Shown here: piece after piece, positions 1 to 8,251 of the stretch | How the letters are laid out: every line of letters begins with the position of its first letter | Position numbering within the stretch: position 1 is the stretch's first letter | Source of the DNA: Deltaproteobacteria bacterium | GTDB lineage: Bacteria; Myxococcota_A; Polyangia; DRWM01; JAAZOP01 | Reading direction: 5' to 3' | DNA: 50,506 nucleotides | Assembly (NCBI GenBank): GCA_016218815.1 | Contig: JACRCX010000138.1 | Location: 1 to 50,506, forward strand | The notes under the pieces: generated by a model | The model's database searches: none | What the model was told of the DNA's origin: nothing | The model's input: only the letters and a program-made list of their open reading frames with translations | Translations under genes and position numbers: made by a program

Positions 1-404
<404 letters not shown>

Positions 405-491
405 AGATCCTGAAAACCGCCGCCCGGCCACCGGGCTCGGCGGTCTCGTTGACATGACGACCGCACGTCGTCCTCTTCTTCCTCTGCCACC

Positions 492-507
492 CGGTTTTCA
501 AAGACCG
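492..507 (-). promoter_or_regulatory. boxA-like antitermination site in the rRNA leader
   Basis: On the minus strand the leader contains TCTTTGAAAAC about 90 bases before the 16S 5' end. This resembles the conserved boxA element of bacterial rRNA leaders, which is bound by NusB/S10 to prevent premature termination. It lies between promoter P2 and the 16S gene, as expected. Identification is by motif and position only. Confidence 0.55.
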
Positions 508-543
508 ACGGGGCTCGTTTCCAGGCCCCGGTCGAAGCATCGG

Positions 544-572
544 ACTCTAAGGGACGCCGCCCTCGCTGTCAA
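544..572 (-). promoter_or_regulatory. rrn promoter P2 (sigma70 type)
   Basis: On the minus strand there is a perfect -35 TTGACA (572-567), a 17-base spacer, and -10 TAGAGT (549-544). Predicted transcription start is near 537, about 135 bases before the 16S gene. It lies in the only long gap upstream of the rRNA. Confidence 0.8.
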
Positions 573-634
573 GGGCTTTCGCTCCCTCCACTCGCCGGCG
601 GCCCCGTTTGGGACTCCTCCGTCGAGCGGGCGCC

Positions 635-663
635 CTTATACGTCTACACCCGATCGGTGTCAA
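635..663 (-). promoter_or_regulatory. rrn promoter P1 (sigma70 type), overlapping the radA stop codon
   Basis: On the minus strand: perfect -35 TTGACA (663-658), 17-base spacer, -10 TATAAG (640-635). It is in tandem with P2, with the two -10 boxes 91 bases apart. The -35 hexamer contains the TGA stop codon of radA (662-660), so rRNA transcription begins directly at the end of the upstream gene. Confidence 0.8.
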
Positions 664-2054
664 GGAAATTGTTCGCAGCCCGGAAAAACCTCTCCGCGCA
701 ACACCGCCATCGCCTCCACCACCCGCTCCACCTCCACCACCTCCATCCCCTCCGCCCTCATCGCACGCGCCCCGCGTCCCACCGCAGGCACCACGCATCG
801 CCCCAAGCCCATCCGCGCGGCCTCCGCCACCCGCCCCTCGATCCCCACCACCCCCCGCACCTCCCCGCACAGCCCGAGTTCCCCCACCCACGCCGTTTCG
901 ATCGCCGCCGCCACACGCGTGTGCCCCGACGCAATCGCCGCCGCCACCGCCAGGTCCGCGCCGGGATCCGTCACCCGCAATCCGCCCGCCGCCGCCACGT
1001 ACACGTCGCTCCCCCCAAGCTCGAGCCCGCCCCACCGCCCCAGCACCGCGCAGATGAGCTGCGTCCGCCCCGCATCCACCCCCACCACGCTGCGCCGGGG
1101 CGCCGCCAGCGACGTCCCCGCCGTCAGCGCCTGCACCTCCACCAGCAGCGTCCGCCGACCCTCGCGCGCCGCCGCGATCGCCGAGCCCGCGACCCCTCGC
1201 ACCCGCGAACCAAGAAGCGACGCCGACGGGTCCTGCGCATCCGCCAGCCCCGCGCCCGTCATCTCGAACACCCCCACCTCATCCACCGCCCCGTGCCGGT
1301 TCTTCACGCACCGCACCACCCGCCGCCCCGATCGCTCGTCCCCCTCGAATGCCAACACCACGTCCACGACGTGCTCCAGCGCCTTCGGTCCCGCCAACAG
1401 CCCGTCCTTGGTCACGTGCCCCACCAGCACCGTCGCCCACCCGCCCCGCCGCGACGCCTCCACCAGCGCGTCGGCCACCCGCCGCACCTGCGTCACCGAT
1501 CCCGCGGCCGACGGCAACTCGCCGTCCCGCACCGCCTGGACCGAATCGACCACCAGCACCCGCGGCGCCGCCTGCTCCGTCGCCGCCAGCACCCGCCCCA
1601 ACTCCGTCTCCGCCGCCAGCCGCAACTCCGCGGCGCTCACCCCCAGGCGCCGCGCCCGCCGCCCCACCTGCCCCAGTGACTCCTCCGCACCGACGTACAG
1701 CACCGGCACCGTCGCCGCCAGCCGGTCCGCCGCCTGCAACACCAGCGTCGATTTCCCCACCCCGGGCTCGCCCCCCAGGAGCACGGCCGACCCCGGGACC
1801 AGGCCGCCGCCCAACACCCGGTCCAACTCCCCGAACCCCGTCGCCAGACGCTCCACGGGCGCCTCCAGGGCCAGCTCCGCCGCCCGCACCACCGCCGGCA
1901 CCCGACCCCCCGCTCCCCCCCCACCCGTCGCCCCCACGCGCGTCTCGACCGCCTTCAACGTTCCCCATCCCCCGCACGCCGGGCATCGCCCCATCCAGCG
2001 CGCCGTCCCCGCACCGCACTCCCCGCATACGTGAGCCTCCCGTCCCGTAGGCAT
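660..2054 (-). CDS. radA: DNA repair ATPase RadA/Sms
   Basis: RadA is a RecA-like ATPase that promotes branch migration and processing of recombination intermediates in the cytoplasm. The 464-residue protein has the full family layout: an N-terminal zinc finger (CGEC ... CPAC, residues about 10-30), Walker A GGEPGVGKST near residue 90, the RadA-specific KNRHG motif near 230, and a Lon-like C-terminal domain. Length matches the family (about 455). I chose ATG 2054 because GGAGGTGA lies 7 bases upstream and the zinc finger follows at the usual distance; an upstream start at 2111 would add 19 unlikely residues. It is transcribed towards the 16S gene, and its stop codon is part of rrn P1. The gap upstream of it (2055-2217) holds a repeat block. 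Confidence 0.95.
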   Translation of the reverse strand: MPTGREAHVCGECGAGTARWMGRCPACGGWGTLKAVETRVGATGGGGAGGRVPAVVRAAELALEAPVERLATGFGELDRVLGGGLVPGSAVLLGGEPGVGKSTLVLQAADRLAATVPVLYVGAEESLGQVGRRARRLGVSAAELRLAAETELGRVLAATEQAAPRVLVVDSVQAVRDGELPSAAGSVTQVRRVADALVEASRRGGWATVLVGHVTKDGLLAGPKALEHVVDVVLAFEGDERSGRRVVRCVKNRHGAVDEVGVFEMTGAGLADAQDPSASLLGSRVRGVAGSAIAAAREGRRTLLVEVQALTAGTSLAAPRRSVVGVDAGRTQLICAVLGRWGGLELGGSDVYVAAAGGLRVTDPGADLAVAAAIASGHTRVAAAIETAWVGELGLCGEVRGVVGIEGRVAEAARMGLGRCVVPAVGRGARAMRAEGMEVVEVERVVEAMAVLRGEVFPGCEQFP

Positions 2055-2110
2055 CCGCGTCACCTCCGCGAGGCGATCGATCGCGCAGAACGGCCTCCGC
2101 GTTGCGTACA

Positions 2111-2220
2111 AGCTGGTAGCCGGTGGCCGGTAGCCGGTGGCTGGTGGCCGGTGGCTCGTGGCAGTCGCCGGCGGCCGGCGAGTCCGGGTCCACCAGCTAC
2201 GAGCTACCAGCTACCAGCTA
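2111..2220. repeat. Inverted low-complexity repeat block (GGTAGCCGGTGGCC / CTACCAGCTACCAG)
   Basis: 2111-2155 is a degenerate tandem array of GGTAGCCGGTGGCC-like units. 2190-2220 carries the same word family in the opposite orientation (AGCTACCAGCTACCAGCTA). AGCTGGTAGC (2111-2120) is a perfect inverted copy of 2210-2219, so a long hairpin is possible. The TAG stop codon of the neighbouring barrel gene (2220-2218) is built from the repeat itself. It could serve as a transcription stop, but there is no T-run. Confidence 0.85.
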
Positions 2221-4230
2221 GAACGTGACGCCGAGCAGCGCTTGCACGGTCTGCGCGTTCGACAGGTCCGTGAACGCGCCGGGCGCGTCCGGCTGATCCT
2301 CGAACGCGCCGAAGGGGAAGAACACGCCGTACTGGATGCGCGCGATGAAGTTGTCCGCTGTGTCGAACGTCACCGACGCGTCCAGCTCCAGCCCGAGGTC
2401 CGCGGCGTTCGAGATCGTGCTCACGAACTCCGAGGCCCGCGACCACACCACGTCCAGCCGGAAGTTGAGGAACTTCTTCGAGCGCCCTGCGCCCAGCGCC
2501 AGCGTGTAGTCGACCCACGGACGCACGTAGTACGCCCCCGTCACCTGCCCCAGGATCTGCTCGAACAGGATCAGGTCCACGTTGTAGTCCTGGTCGAAAC
2601 GGAACGTGGAGATCGTGTGGTCGCCCTCGCCCGGGGCCTGCGTCAAGAGGCCGTCGCGCGGCGTCAGCCCCTCCTGGTTCGAATCGCCCGAGGCGTACCC
2701 GCCCTCCAGCCCTATCCGCAGCCGGTTCGACCGCACCGTCGGCTGGCCGAGCAGCGTGTACTCGAGCTGCAGCACGCCGCCGAACTGGAGCACGTCGTAC
2801 GGCGAGTCGACGAAACGCGCCGTGTCGATGTTGGCGATGCCGCCGTAGATCACCGTCCACTCGGTCTCCGCCCGGAACCGCTCCCAGCGGAACTGCAACC
2901 ACGCGTCGAAGATGTGCGCCCACGCGTCGCGCTGCACCAGCGTCGGACTCGAGTTGCCCAGCACGTCCGTGCCCTCACTCGACAACACCTGGTTGCGGAA
3001 GACGTAGTACACGCCGCCCGCGTACGCCGGAAGGCCGTTGCGCAGCCGCTCGAGCTGCTCCTCCTCCGTCGGCCGGTACCCGAGCACCGCGATGTACTGG
3101 TTCACGTCGTCGAGCTGCCCCAGATCCCACGGCTGGCCCTGCAGCTCGAAGACCGCGCGGCTCGTCGGTCCCTCGCCCGCGAAGTCGAAGCCCAACGCCC
3201 CGATCAGACCCTCGTACCTCGCCGCCCACATGATGCGGTCCGCCAGGTCGCCGTAGTCCGAATCGATGTCGTTCCCGCCGTTGGCCAGGATCCCCAGGCC
3301 CCACTGCGACTGCATCCGGCCGAACATCAGCCGCCCGATCGGCGTCGTCACCTCGGCCCACGCCCGCTTCGCCGTCACGCTGTCCTGGAACGAGTTGATC
3401 CCGCTCACCGGCGGTACCTGCGTCGAGGAGAACGCCCGCAGCGGAACCCACGGGTTGCGCGCGGCCAGATCATAGCCGCCGTTGGCGCCCGGCTGGTTCG
3501 CGTAGCCGTCCGGGGTCGAGCCCAGCACGAGGTTGTCCAGGACATCGATCGTCGCGAAGACCTGCACGTAGCTGGAAAGGTGGATCACCGGCTCCAGCCG
3601 CAGCCGCAGGTTCGCCCCCGCGATCGTGTCGTTCGTGAAACACGTCTCCGCGGGCCCGCACACCCCACCGCTGGCGTTCACCCCGTCGTCGTACGGATGC
3701 GAGAACGCCTCGACCGTCCCGGCCGGCCGCCCCAGGTAGAGCTGGTAGAACAGATCGCCGCGCGTGCGGAAGTAGCCCTTCAGCTCGATGAAGCGGCTCG
3801 CCTCCTCCTGCCAGCTCACCTGCTCCGCATCCTCCTCCGCTTCCCGATCCTCCTGCTGCTCGTGCGACGCGGCCAAGAGCGCCTCCGCCGGGTTCTCCGA
3901 CCCCTCCGTCCCCTCCCCGGTCGCCCCGCCTTCGCTCCCCGTCCCCGCCTCGACCCCGCCCGTCTCCCCGGGCGGCGGCTCGGCCGGCGCCTCGCCGAAG
4001 TACGTCTCGTCCGGCGGAACCAGCGGCGGCGGCGGGGTCGTCGGCTCCTCCGGCAGCCCCTCCGGCGGCGTGCCCGGCTCCCCGGCCGGCTCCTCCGTCG
4101 CTGCGCCGGGAACGGGCTCGACCGGCGCCGCCACTTCCGTCCCCTCCGCGGGCTGCGCCGCGACGACGGCGGGCGCAAGCAGCACCGCACACGACGCCGC
4201 CATGACCAGTCCGAACGACCATTTGCTCAT
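2218..4230 (-). CDS. Outer-membrane beta-barrel protein (TIGR04551-like)
   Basis: 670 residues. It has a signal peptide (MSKWSFGLVMAASCAVLLAP, cleavage after about residue 25), then an acidic Pro/Glu/Gly-rich linker to about residue 110. The rest is a long domain of alternating aromatic/polar strands ending in F, as outer-membrane barrels do (final residues LLGVTF). Segments such as GYFRTRGDLFYQLYLGRP and FGRMQSQWGLGILANGGND match what I recall of a delta-proteobacterial family catalogued as TIGR04551, whose function is unknown to me. Start at ATG 4230 follows AAGGAC about 9 bases upstream; a nine-residue extension to 4257 is possible but would put extra charge before the signal peptide. It is probably a stand-alone surface protein; substrate unknown. 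Confidence 0.75.
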   Translation of the reverse strand: MSKWSFGLVMAASCAVLLAPAVVAAQPAEGTEVAAPVEPVPGAATEEPAGEPGTPPEGLPEEPTTPPPPLVPPDETYFGEAPAEPPPGETGGVEAGTGSEGGATGEGTEGSENPAEALLAASHEQQEDREAEEDAEQVSWQEEASRFIELKGYFRTRGDLFYQLYLGRPAGTVEAFSHPYDDGVNASGGVCGPAETCFTNDTIAGANLRLRLEPVIHLSSYVQVFATIDVLDNLVLGSTPDGYANQPGANGGYDLAARNPWVPLRAFSSTQVPPVSGINSFQDSVTAKRAWAEVTTPIGRLMFGRMQSQWGLGILANGGNDIDSDYGDLADRIMWAARYEGLIGALGFDFAGEGPTSRAVFELQGQPWDLGQLDDVNQYIAVLGYRPTEEEQLERLRNGLPAYAGGVYYVFRNQVLSSEGTDVLGNSSPTLVQRDAWAHIFDAWLQFRWERFRAETEWTVIYGGIANIDTARFVDSPYDVLQFGGVLQLEYTLLGQPTVRSNRLRIGLEGGYASGDSNQEGLTPRDGLLTQAPGEGDHTISTFRFDQDYNVDLILFEQILGQVTGAYYVRPWVDYTLALGAGRSKKFLNFRLDVVWSRASEFVSTISNAADLGLELDASVTFDTADNFIARIQYGVFFPFGAFEDQPDAPGAFTDLSNAQTVQALLGVTF

Positions 4231-4342
4231 CGGTCGATGTCCTTCATCCAGGCACACAGACCTGGGCGAACCCCGCGTCCGTCGGGGATCACCCGGCTGG
4301 CGCTCTTGGGCTCACGCGGGTATCACGAAGCCCTCCGCCCTG

Positions 4343-5662
4343 TCAACGAAGCCCCGGTTGCCCCGCGTGCCCCGCCGGACCCGCAGGCTCGACCCGCACC
4401 AGCGCCCCCAGCACCGTCCCCGCCCGCCCGACGACCGGGCGGACGACCACCCGGCCGTGCTTCTCGGCCCCGGGCGCCTCCGGCAGCTGCGACGGCCGGA
4501 GCCCCAGCACCTCCTCCAGCAGACGGTCGATTTCGCCCGCGGGCAGGAGCCCGCCCGCCCCCCGCCGCAGCGCTTCCAGCGGGTCATCGCCCAGCCGCTG
4601 CCGCGCCTTCCGCCCGGTCACCACGATCCGCCCCTCGCGATCGAACACGATGCCGTTCGGCTCCGCCGCGTCCAGCACCGCCCCCGTCATTCGCTCGTAC
4701 GTCCGCAGCCTCCCCTCCCGCTGCCCCTCCTCCGCCGAAAGCCGCTCCGCCATCGCGTTGACCGCCAGCGCGATCTGCCCCAGCTCGTCGCTCCCGTGGT
4801 ACGCCACGCGCCGCGACAGGTCGCCGCGGCCCAACGCCGCGATGCCGCGGCCGATGGCCTCCAGCGGCACCGTGATCGAGCGATACAGCCTCCGTCCCAG
4901 GAAGATGGCCAGGGCCAGGCCCAGCGCGCCGACGGAAACGACCCAGGCCGAGCGGCGCCAGCCGGACTTGCTCGCCGCCGTCGCATGGCTCTCGATGCCG
5001 CCGTGGTTCAGCTCGGACAACTCCTCCACCGCCTCGCGCAGCTCCACCAGGTGCGGCTCCGCCAGCACCACGTAGTCCGCCACCGTCGCGGCGCTCGACG
5101 CGGCGGCGCCCGCGGGCGCGGCCGCGACCGCGGCGGGGCCGGCAGGCGGCGGGCCCGAACCACCCGCCACGGTCGTGCCGTTCGCCGGCGGGAGAGGCGC
5201 CGGGCCGGACGCCGGCGCCGCGACGGAGGCCGGCTCCGTCGCCGGCACGGCCGGCGGGGCCGGAATCCCCGCGGCGGGGAACAGCGACGACTCGAACCGC
5301 CGCGTCGACTCCCGGTACTGCTGCCATGCCGCGCGCAAGTTCTCGATCTTCGCCGGCTCGTCCGGCAACGTCACGTTGTCCGCCGCCTGCGCCAGCGCCT
5401 CGTCGAACGACGCCTTGCCTCGCAGGACCGCGTCGCGGCCGTACTCGAGCTGCCCGGACAGGGCGAGCAGGAAGCCGCGGTCGGTCCGATCGAGCGCGTC
5501 GCTCATCGCCGCACAGGCATCGATCGATCGCAGGTTCTCGTGCATCGCCTGGGCGACCGTGCCCCCCAGCCGCGCGAAGGCCGTGACGGCCGTGAACGAG
5601 ACCAGCACGACCAGCACGGCCAACGTCGAGAGCACGAGGATCAACCGGGTGCGGATCTTCAT
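4343..5662 (-). CDS. Membrane HAMP-PAS sensor protein lacking an output domain
   Basis: 439 residues. TM1 is at about 7-30, followed by a helical periplasmic sensor region and a Pro/Ala/Gly-rich insert near 130-190. TM2 (SAWVVSVGALGLALAIFLG) is near 235-255, then a HAMP domain (PLEAIGRGIAALGRGDLSRR), a short coiled coil and a PAS-like domain (ends LGALVRVEP). There is no histidine kinase, GGDEF or methyl-accepting domain. GGGAGG precedes ATG 5662, and only 14 bases separate it from the stop of ktrA, so it belongs to the potassium operon. It may sense osmotic or envelope state and pass it on by protein contact; that role is inferred from context only. Confidence 0.75.
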   Translation of the reverse strand: MKIRTRLILVLSTLAVLVVLVSFTAVTAFARLGGTVAQAMHENLRSIDACAAMSDALDRTDRGFLLALSGQLEYGRDAVLRGKASFDEALAQAADNVTLPDEPAKIENLRAAWQQYRESTRRFESSLFPAAGIPAPPAVPATEPASVAAPASGPAPLPPANGTTVAGGSGPPPAGPAAVAAAPAGAAASSAATVADYVVLAEPHLVELREAVEELSELNHGGIESHATAASKSGWRRSAWVVSVGALGLALAIFLGRRLYRSITVPLEAIGRGIAALGRGDLSRRVAYHGSDELGQIALAVNAMAERLSAEEGQREGRLRTYERMTGAVLDAAEPNGIVFDREGRIVVTGRKARQRLGDDPLEALRRGAGGLLPAGEIDRLLEEVLGLRPSQLPEAPGAEKHGRVVVRPVVGRAGTVLGALVRVEPAGPAGHAGQPGLR

Positions 5663-5676
5663 CGACGCCCTCCCGC

Positions 5677-6342
5677 TCAACGACCCGCGAGGAAACGACC
5701 GATGGCGTTGTCGTCGCCCAGCACCACGAGCACGTCCGCCTGCGCGATGGCCGTGTCGGCCCCCGGATTCGCGATCACCTGCTCGCCCGCCGTCGAGCCG
5801 CGCTTGACGGCGAGGATCGAGATTCCGAAGGCGCGGCGCACGTCGAGCTGCGCGATCGTGCGGCCCGCCGTCCACGCCGGCGCCTCGATCTCGTTGAGCG
5901 CGTACCCGGGCGCGATCGGCACGCGGTCGACCAGCCCCGGCTGCAACAGCCGCGCCGCCAGGCGCGTCGCGATGTCCTGTGCCGGGTTCACGATGTCGGT
6001 CGCGCCGACCATGCGCAGGATGCGGCCGTGGAGCTGCGACGTCGACCGCGCGACGATGCGCGGCACCCCGAGCTGCCGCAGCAGCGCGACCGTCAGGATG
6101 CTGGCCTGTACGTCGTCCCCGATCGCGCAGACGGCGACGCCGACGTCCGCGATCCGCGCCGCCGCCAGCGCGTCCTCGTCGGTGGAGTTCAGGCACAGCA
6201 CCCGCGCCACCGACGCGCGCACCCCCTCCACCCGCTCCATGCGGCTGTCGATCGCCAGCACCGGCACCCCGGCCTCGGCCAGACTGATCGCGAGCTGCGT
6301 CCCGAACTGTCCCAGACCGATCACCGCCACGTCGCTCAGCAT
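5677..6342 (-). CDS. ktrA: Potassium uptake regulatory subunit KtrA/TrkA (RCK protein)
   Basis: Cytoplasmic regulator that forms a ring on the KtrB/TrkH channel and gates it with ATP/NAD(H) or c-di-AMP-type ligands in known members. The 221 residues are one RCK_N domain (GLGQFG nucleotide loop at 9-14, acidic residue at the end of strand 2 in VLAIDSRME) and one RCK_C domain (about 140-215). This is the single-RCK size of KtrA rather than the double TrkA. AGGAGG lies upstream of ATG 6342, and ktrB ends 10 bases before it. Co-transcription with the channel gene supports the call. Confidence 0.93.
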   Translation of the reverse strand: MLSDVAVIGLGQFGTQLAISLAEAGVPVLAIDSRMERVEGVRASVARVLCLNSTDEDALAAARIADVGVAVCAIGDDVQASILTVALLRQLGVPRIVARSTSQLHGRILRMVGATDIVNPAQDIATRLAARLLQPGLVDRVPIAPGYALNEIEAPAWTAGRTIAQLDVRRAFGISILAVKRGSTAGEQVIANPGADTAIAQADVLVVLGDDNAIGRFLAGR

Positions 6343-6352
6343 CGGCCGCCTC

Positions 6353-8080
6353 CTAGGTCAGGGCCACCGGCTCCTCGGGGTACCGCACCGGCTCGCTCGC
6401 CGTCGTCCCCAGGAGCAGGATCAGCGTCAAGGGGCCCACGCGGCCCACGTACATCAGCGCGATCAGCACCAGCTTGCCCGAATTGTCCACCTCGGCCGTC
6501 GCCCCGATCGACAGCCCGACGGTGCCGAACGCCGATACCGTCTCGAAGAACAGCGATTCGAACGACACGTCCTGCGTCATCAGCAGCAGGAAGAAACCGA
6601 CGATGCAGGCCGTTGCCGCCAGGGCCACCAGTACCACCGCCCGCACCACCGTCGGCTGCGAGATCGTCCGCCCCCCCACCTCGACCGCCTCCCGGCCCCG
6701 CATGTACGCCCGCACCGCCAGCAGGATCGTGGTCGCCGTCGACGTCTTGATCCCGCCGCCCGTCGAACCCGGTGATGCCCCGATGAACATCAGGACGATG
6801 AACAGCAGCACCGTGGCGCCGGTCAGCCCCGCCATCGGCACCGTGTTGAAACCTGCGGTCCGCGTCGTCACCGACTGGAAGAAGGCGTTGAGCAGCTTCT
6901 CGGGAAAGCTCAGCCCCTCCATCGCCCCCTGCCATTCCAGCAGCGCGAAGAGCACCGCACCGCCCACGATCAGCACCAGCGTCGCGACCAGCACGATCCG
7001 CGCATGCAGCGAGAGCGGCCGGCGCCGTCGCGCCGGATTCCGGATCCACTCCAGCAGCTCGGCCAGGACCAGGAACCCCAGCCCGCCGAAGATGATCAGG
7101 AAGCCCACGGTGAGCACGACCGGCGCGTGGCCGGAATACGGGCTCAGGTTGTCGGTCCACAGCGCGAACCCCGCGTTGCAGAACGCCGAGATCGAATGGA
7201 ACACGGCGTACCCCGCCGCGGCGTGCACCGGCAGGTCCGGCAGGAACGAAACGAACAGGATCACCGCGCCGATCCCTTCCGTGATCAGCGTCCCGTACAC
7301 CACGACCTTGACGATCTGCACGGCGTCCACCGCGGCCGTCGTCTCCATCGACGCCGCCACCGCCCCGCTCTGCGCCAGCCCCAGCCGCTTGCCGGCGACC
7401 ACGGCGGCCAGCGTCGACAACGCCATCACCCCGATGCCCCCCACCTGGATCACCGCCGCGATCACCGCCCAGCCGAACGGCGTGTACGCCTTCGCCGTAT
7501 CCACCACCGTCAGACCCGTCACGCACGTCGCGCTCGTCGCCGTGAACAGCGCGTCCACGAACGACACCCCCCGCGGCAGCGTGCTCGCCGCCGGCAGCAG
7601 CAGCAGCAGCGTCCCGAACCCGATCACTGCGGCGAAACCCAGCGCCAGGAACTCCACGGGGTGCGTCCAGAGCCACTCCGTCGATTGCCGCCCCCGCGGG
7701 TGCCGCGAGAACGTCCGCAACGCCATCACGAGCTGCCGGATCCCCGCGATGCCCGCCAGCGTCAACGGGCGGTCGTAGAAGAACGGCAGCACCGGCAGCG
7801 GCACCCAGCGCCAGATGCCCCGGAAGTCCCGCTCCGCCACCTCCCGCACCAGCGACGCCAGGAGCACCAACCCCGCGATCGCCGTCGCCCCCCACGCCGC
7901 CGGCGACCCCTCGGTCACCCCCAGCGCCGCGATGGCCAGCACCGCCACCAGCGCGACGGGCGATGCGGCCGCGACCCAGGCTTCCCCCCGCGACACCCGC
8001 AGCGGCTGCGGCGCCATCGACTGCGCGACCCGACCCAGGTCGTGCACGACGTCGAAACGCGTGGGGCGCGGTGCTTCCAT
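6353..8080 (-). CDS. ktrB: Potassium channel subunit KtrB/TrkH
   Basis: Integral inner-membrane K+ (or Na+-coupled K+) uptake protein. The 575 residues hold about ten membrane segments and the four pore loops of the SKT superfamily: TATSATCVTGLT, SAFCNAGFALWTDN, TRTAGFNTVP and SPGSTGGGIKTST. The N-terminal ~120 residues add two or three extra membrane spans. ATG 8080 was chosen because the sequence upstream becomes repeat-derived; no good Shine-Dalgarno is present, but TAGAGT (8100-8095) could be a -10 giving a very short leader. First gene of the ktrB-ktrA-sensor operon and divergent from the PP2C gene. Confidence 0.92.
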   Translation of the reverse strand: MEAPRPTRFDVVHDLGRVAQSMAPQPLRVSRGEAWVAAASPVALVAVLAIAALGVTEGSPAAWGATAIAGLVLLASLVREVAERDFRGIWRWVPLPVLPFFYDRPLTLAGIAGIRQLVMALRTFSRHPRGRQSTEWLWTHPVEFLALGFAAVIGFGTLLLLLPAASTLPRGVSFVDALFTATSATCVTGLTVVDTAKAYTPFGWAVIAAVIQVGGIGVMALSTLAAVVAGKRLGLAQSGAVAASMETTAAVDAVQIVKVVVYGTLITEGIGAVILFVSFLPDLPVHAAAGYAVFHSISAFCNAGFALWTDNLSPYSGHAPVVLTVGFLIIFGGLGFLVLAELLEWIRNPARRRRPLSLHARIVLVATLVLIVGGAVLFALLEWQGAMEGLSFPEKLLNAFFQSVTTRTAGFNTVPMAGLTGATVLLFIVLMFIGASPGSTGGGIKTSTATTILLAVRAYMRGREAVEVGGRTISQPTVVRAVVLVALAATACIVGFFLLLMTQDVSFESLFFETVSAFGTVGLSIGATAEVDNSGKLVLIALMYVGRVGPLTLILLLGTTASEPVRYPEEPVALT

Positions 8081-8116
8081 CGACACGGGACGCGACTCTA
8101 CCACCCGCCCCCCCGC

Positions 8117-8204
8117 ACCAACAACCATCCCTCCCGCGCCCGCCCGGACCAACAACTCGACTCACTCAACCAACCAGCTACTCGACCCAATCGACCAACC
8201 CCCA
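8117..8204. repeat. CCAACAAC-type low-complexity repeat in a divergent promoter gap
   Basis: The gap between ktrB and the PP2C gene holds words ACCAACAACC, GGACCAACAACTCGAC, CAACCAACC and TCGACCAACC. The same word family appears in at least six other gaps of this window. On the plus strand it is almost free of T. It occupies most of the divergent intergenic space, so any promoter must be at its edges. Confidence 0.85.
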
Positions 8205-8251
8205 ACCCCCACCCCTTCCCTTCCCGCTGCCGATCGGGTAGAAACACGCGC

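Noticed and set aside
2111..2220. Considered as ends of an insertion sequence or MITE
   Set aside because: There is no transposase, no target duplication and the arms are themselves short tandem words, so an inverted simple repeat describes it better.
2137..4761. 874-residue plus-strand ORF opposite the outer-membrane protein
   Set aside because: Arg/Pro/His-rich antisense translation typical of high-GC DNA; the minus strand has signal peptide, Shine-Dalgarno and recognisable family motifs.
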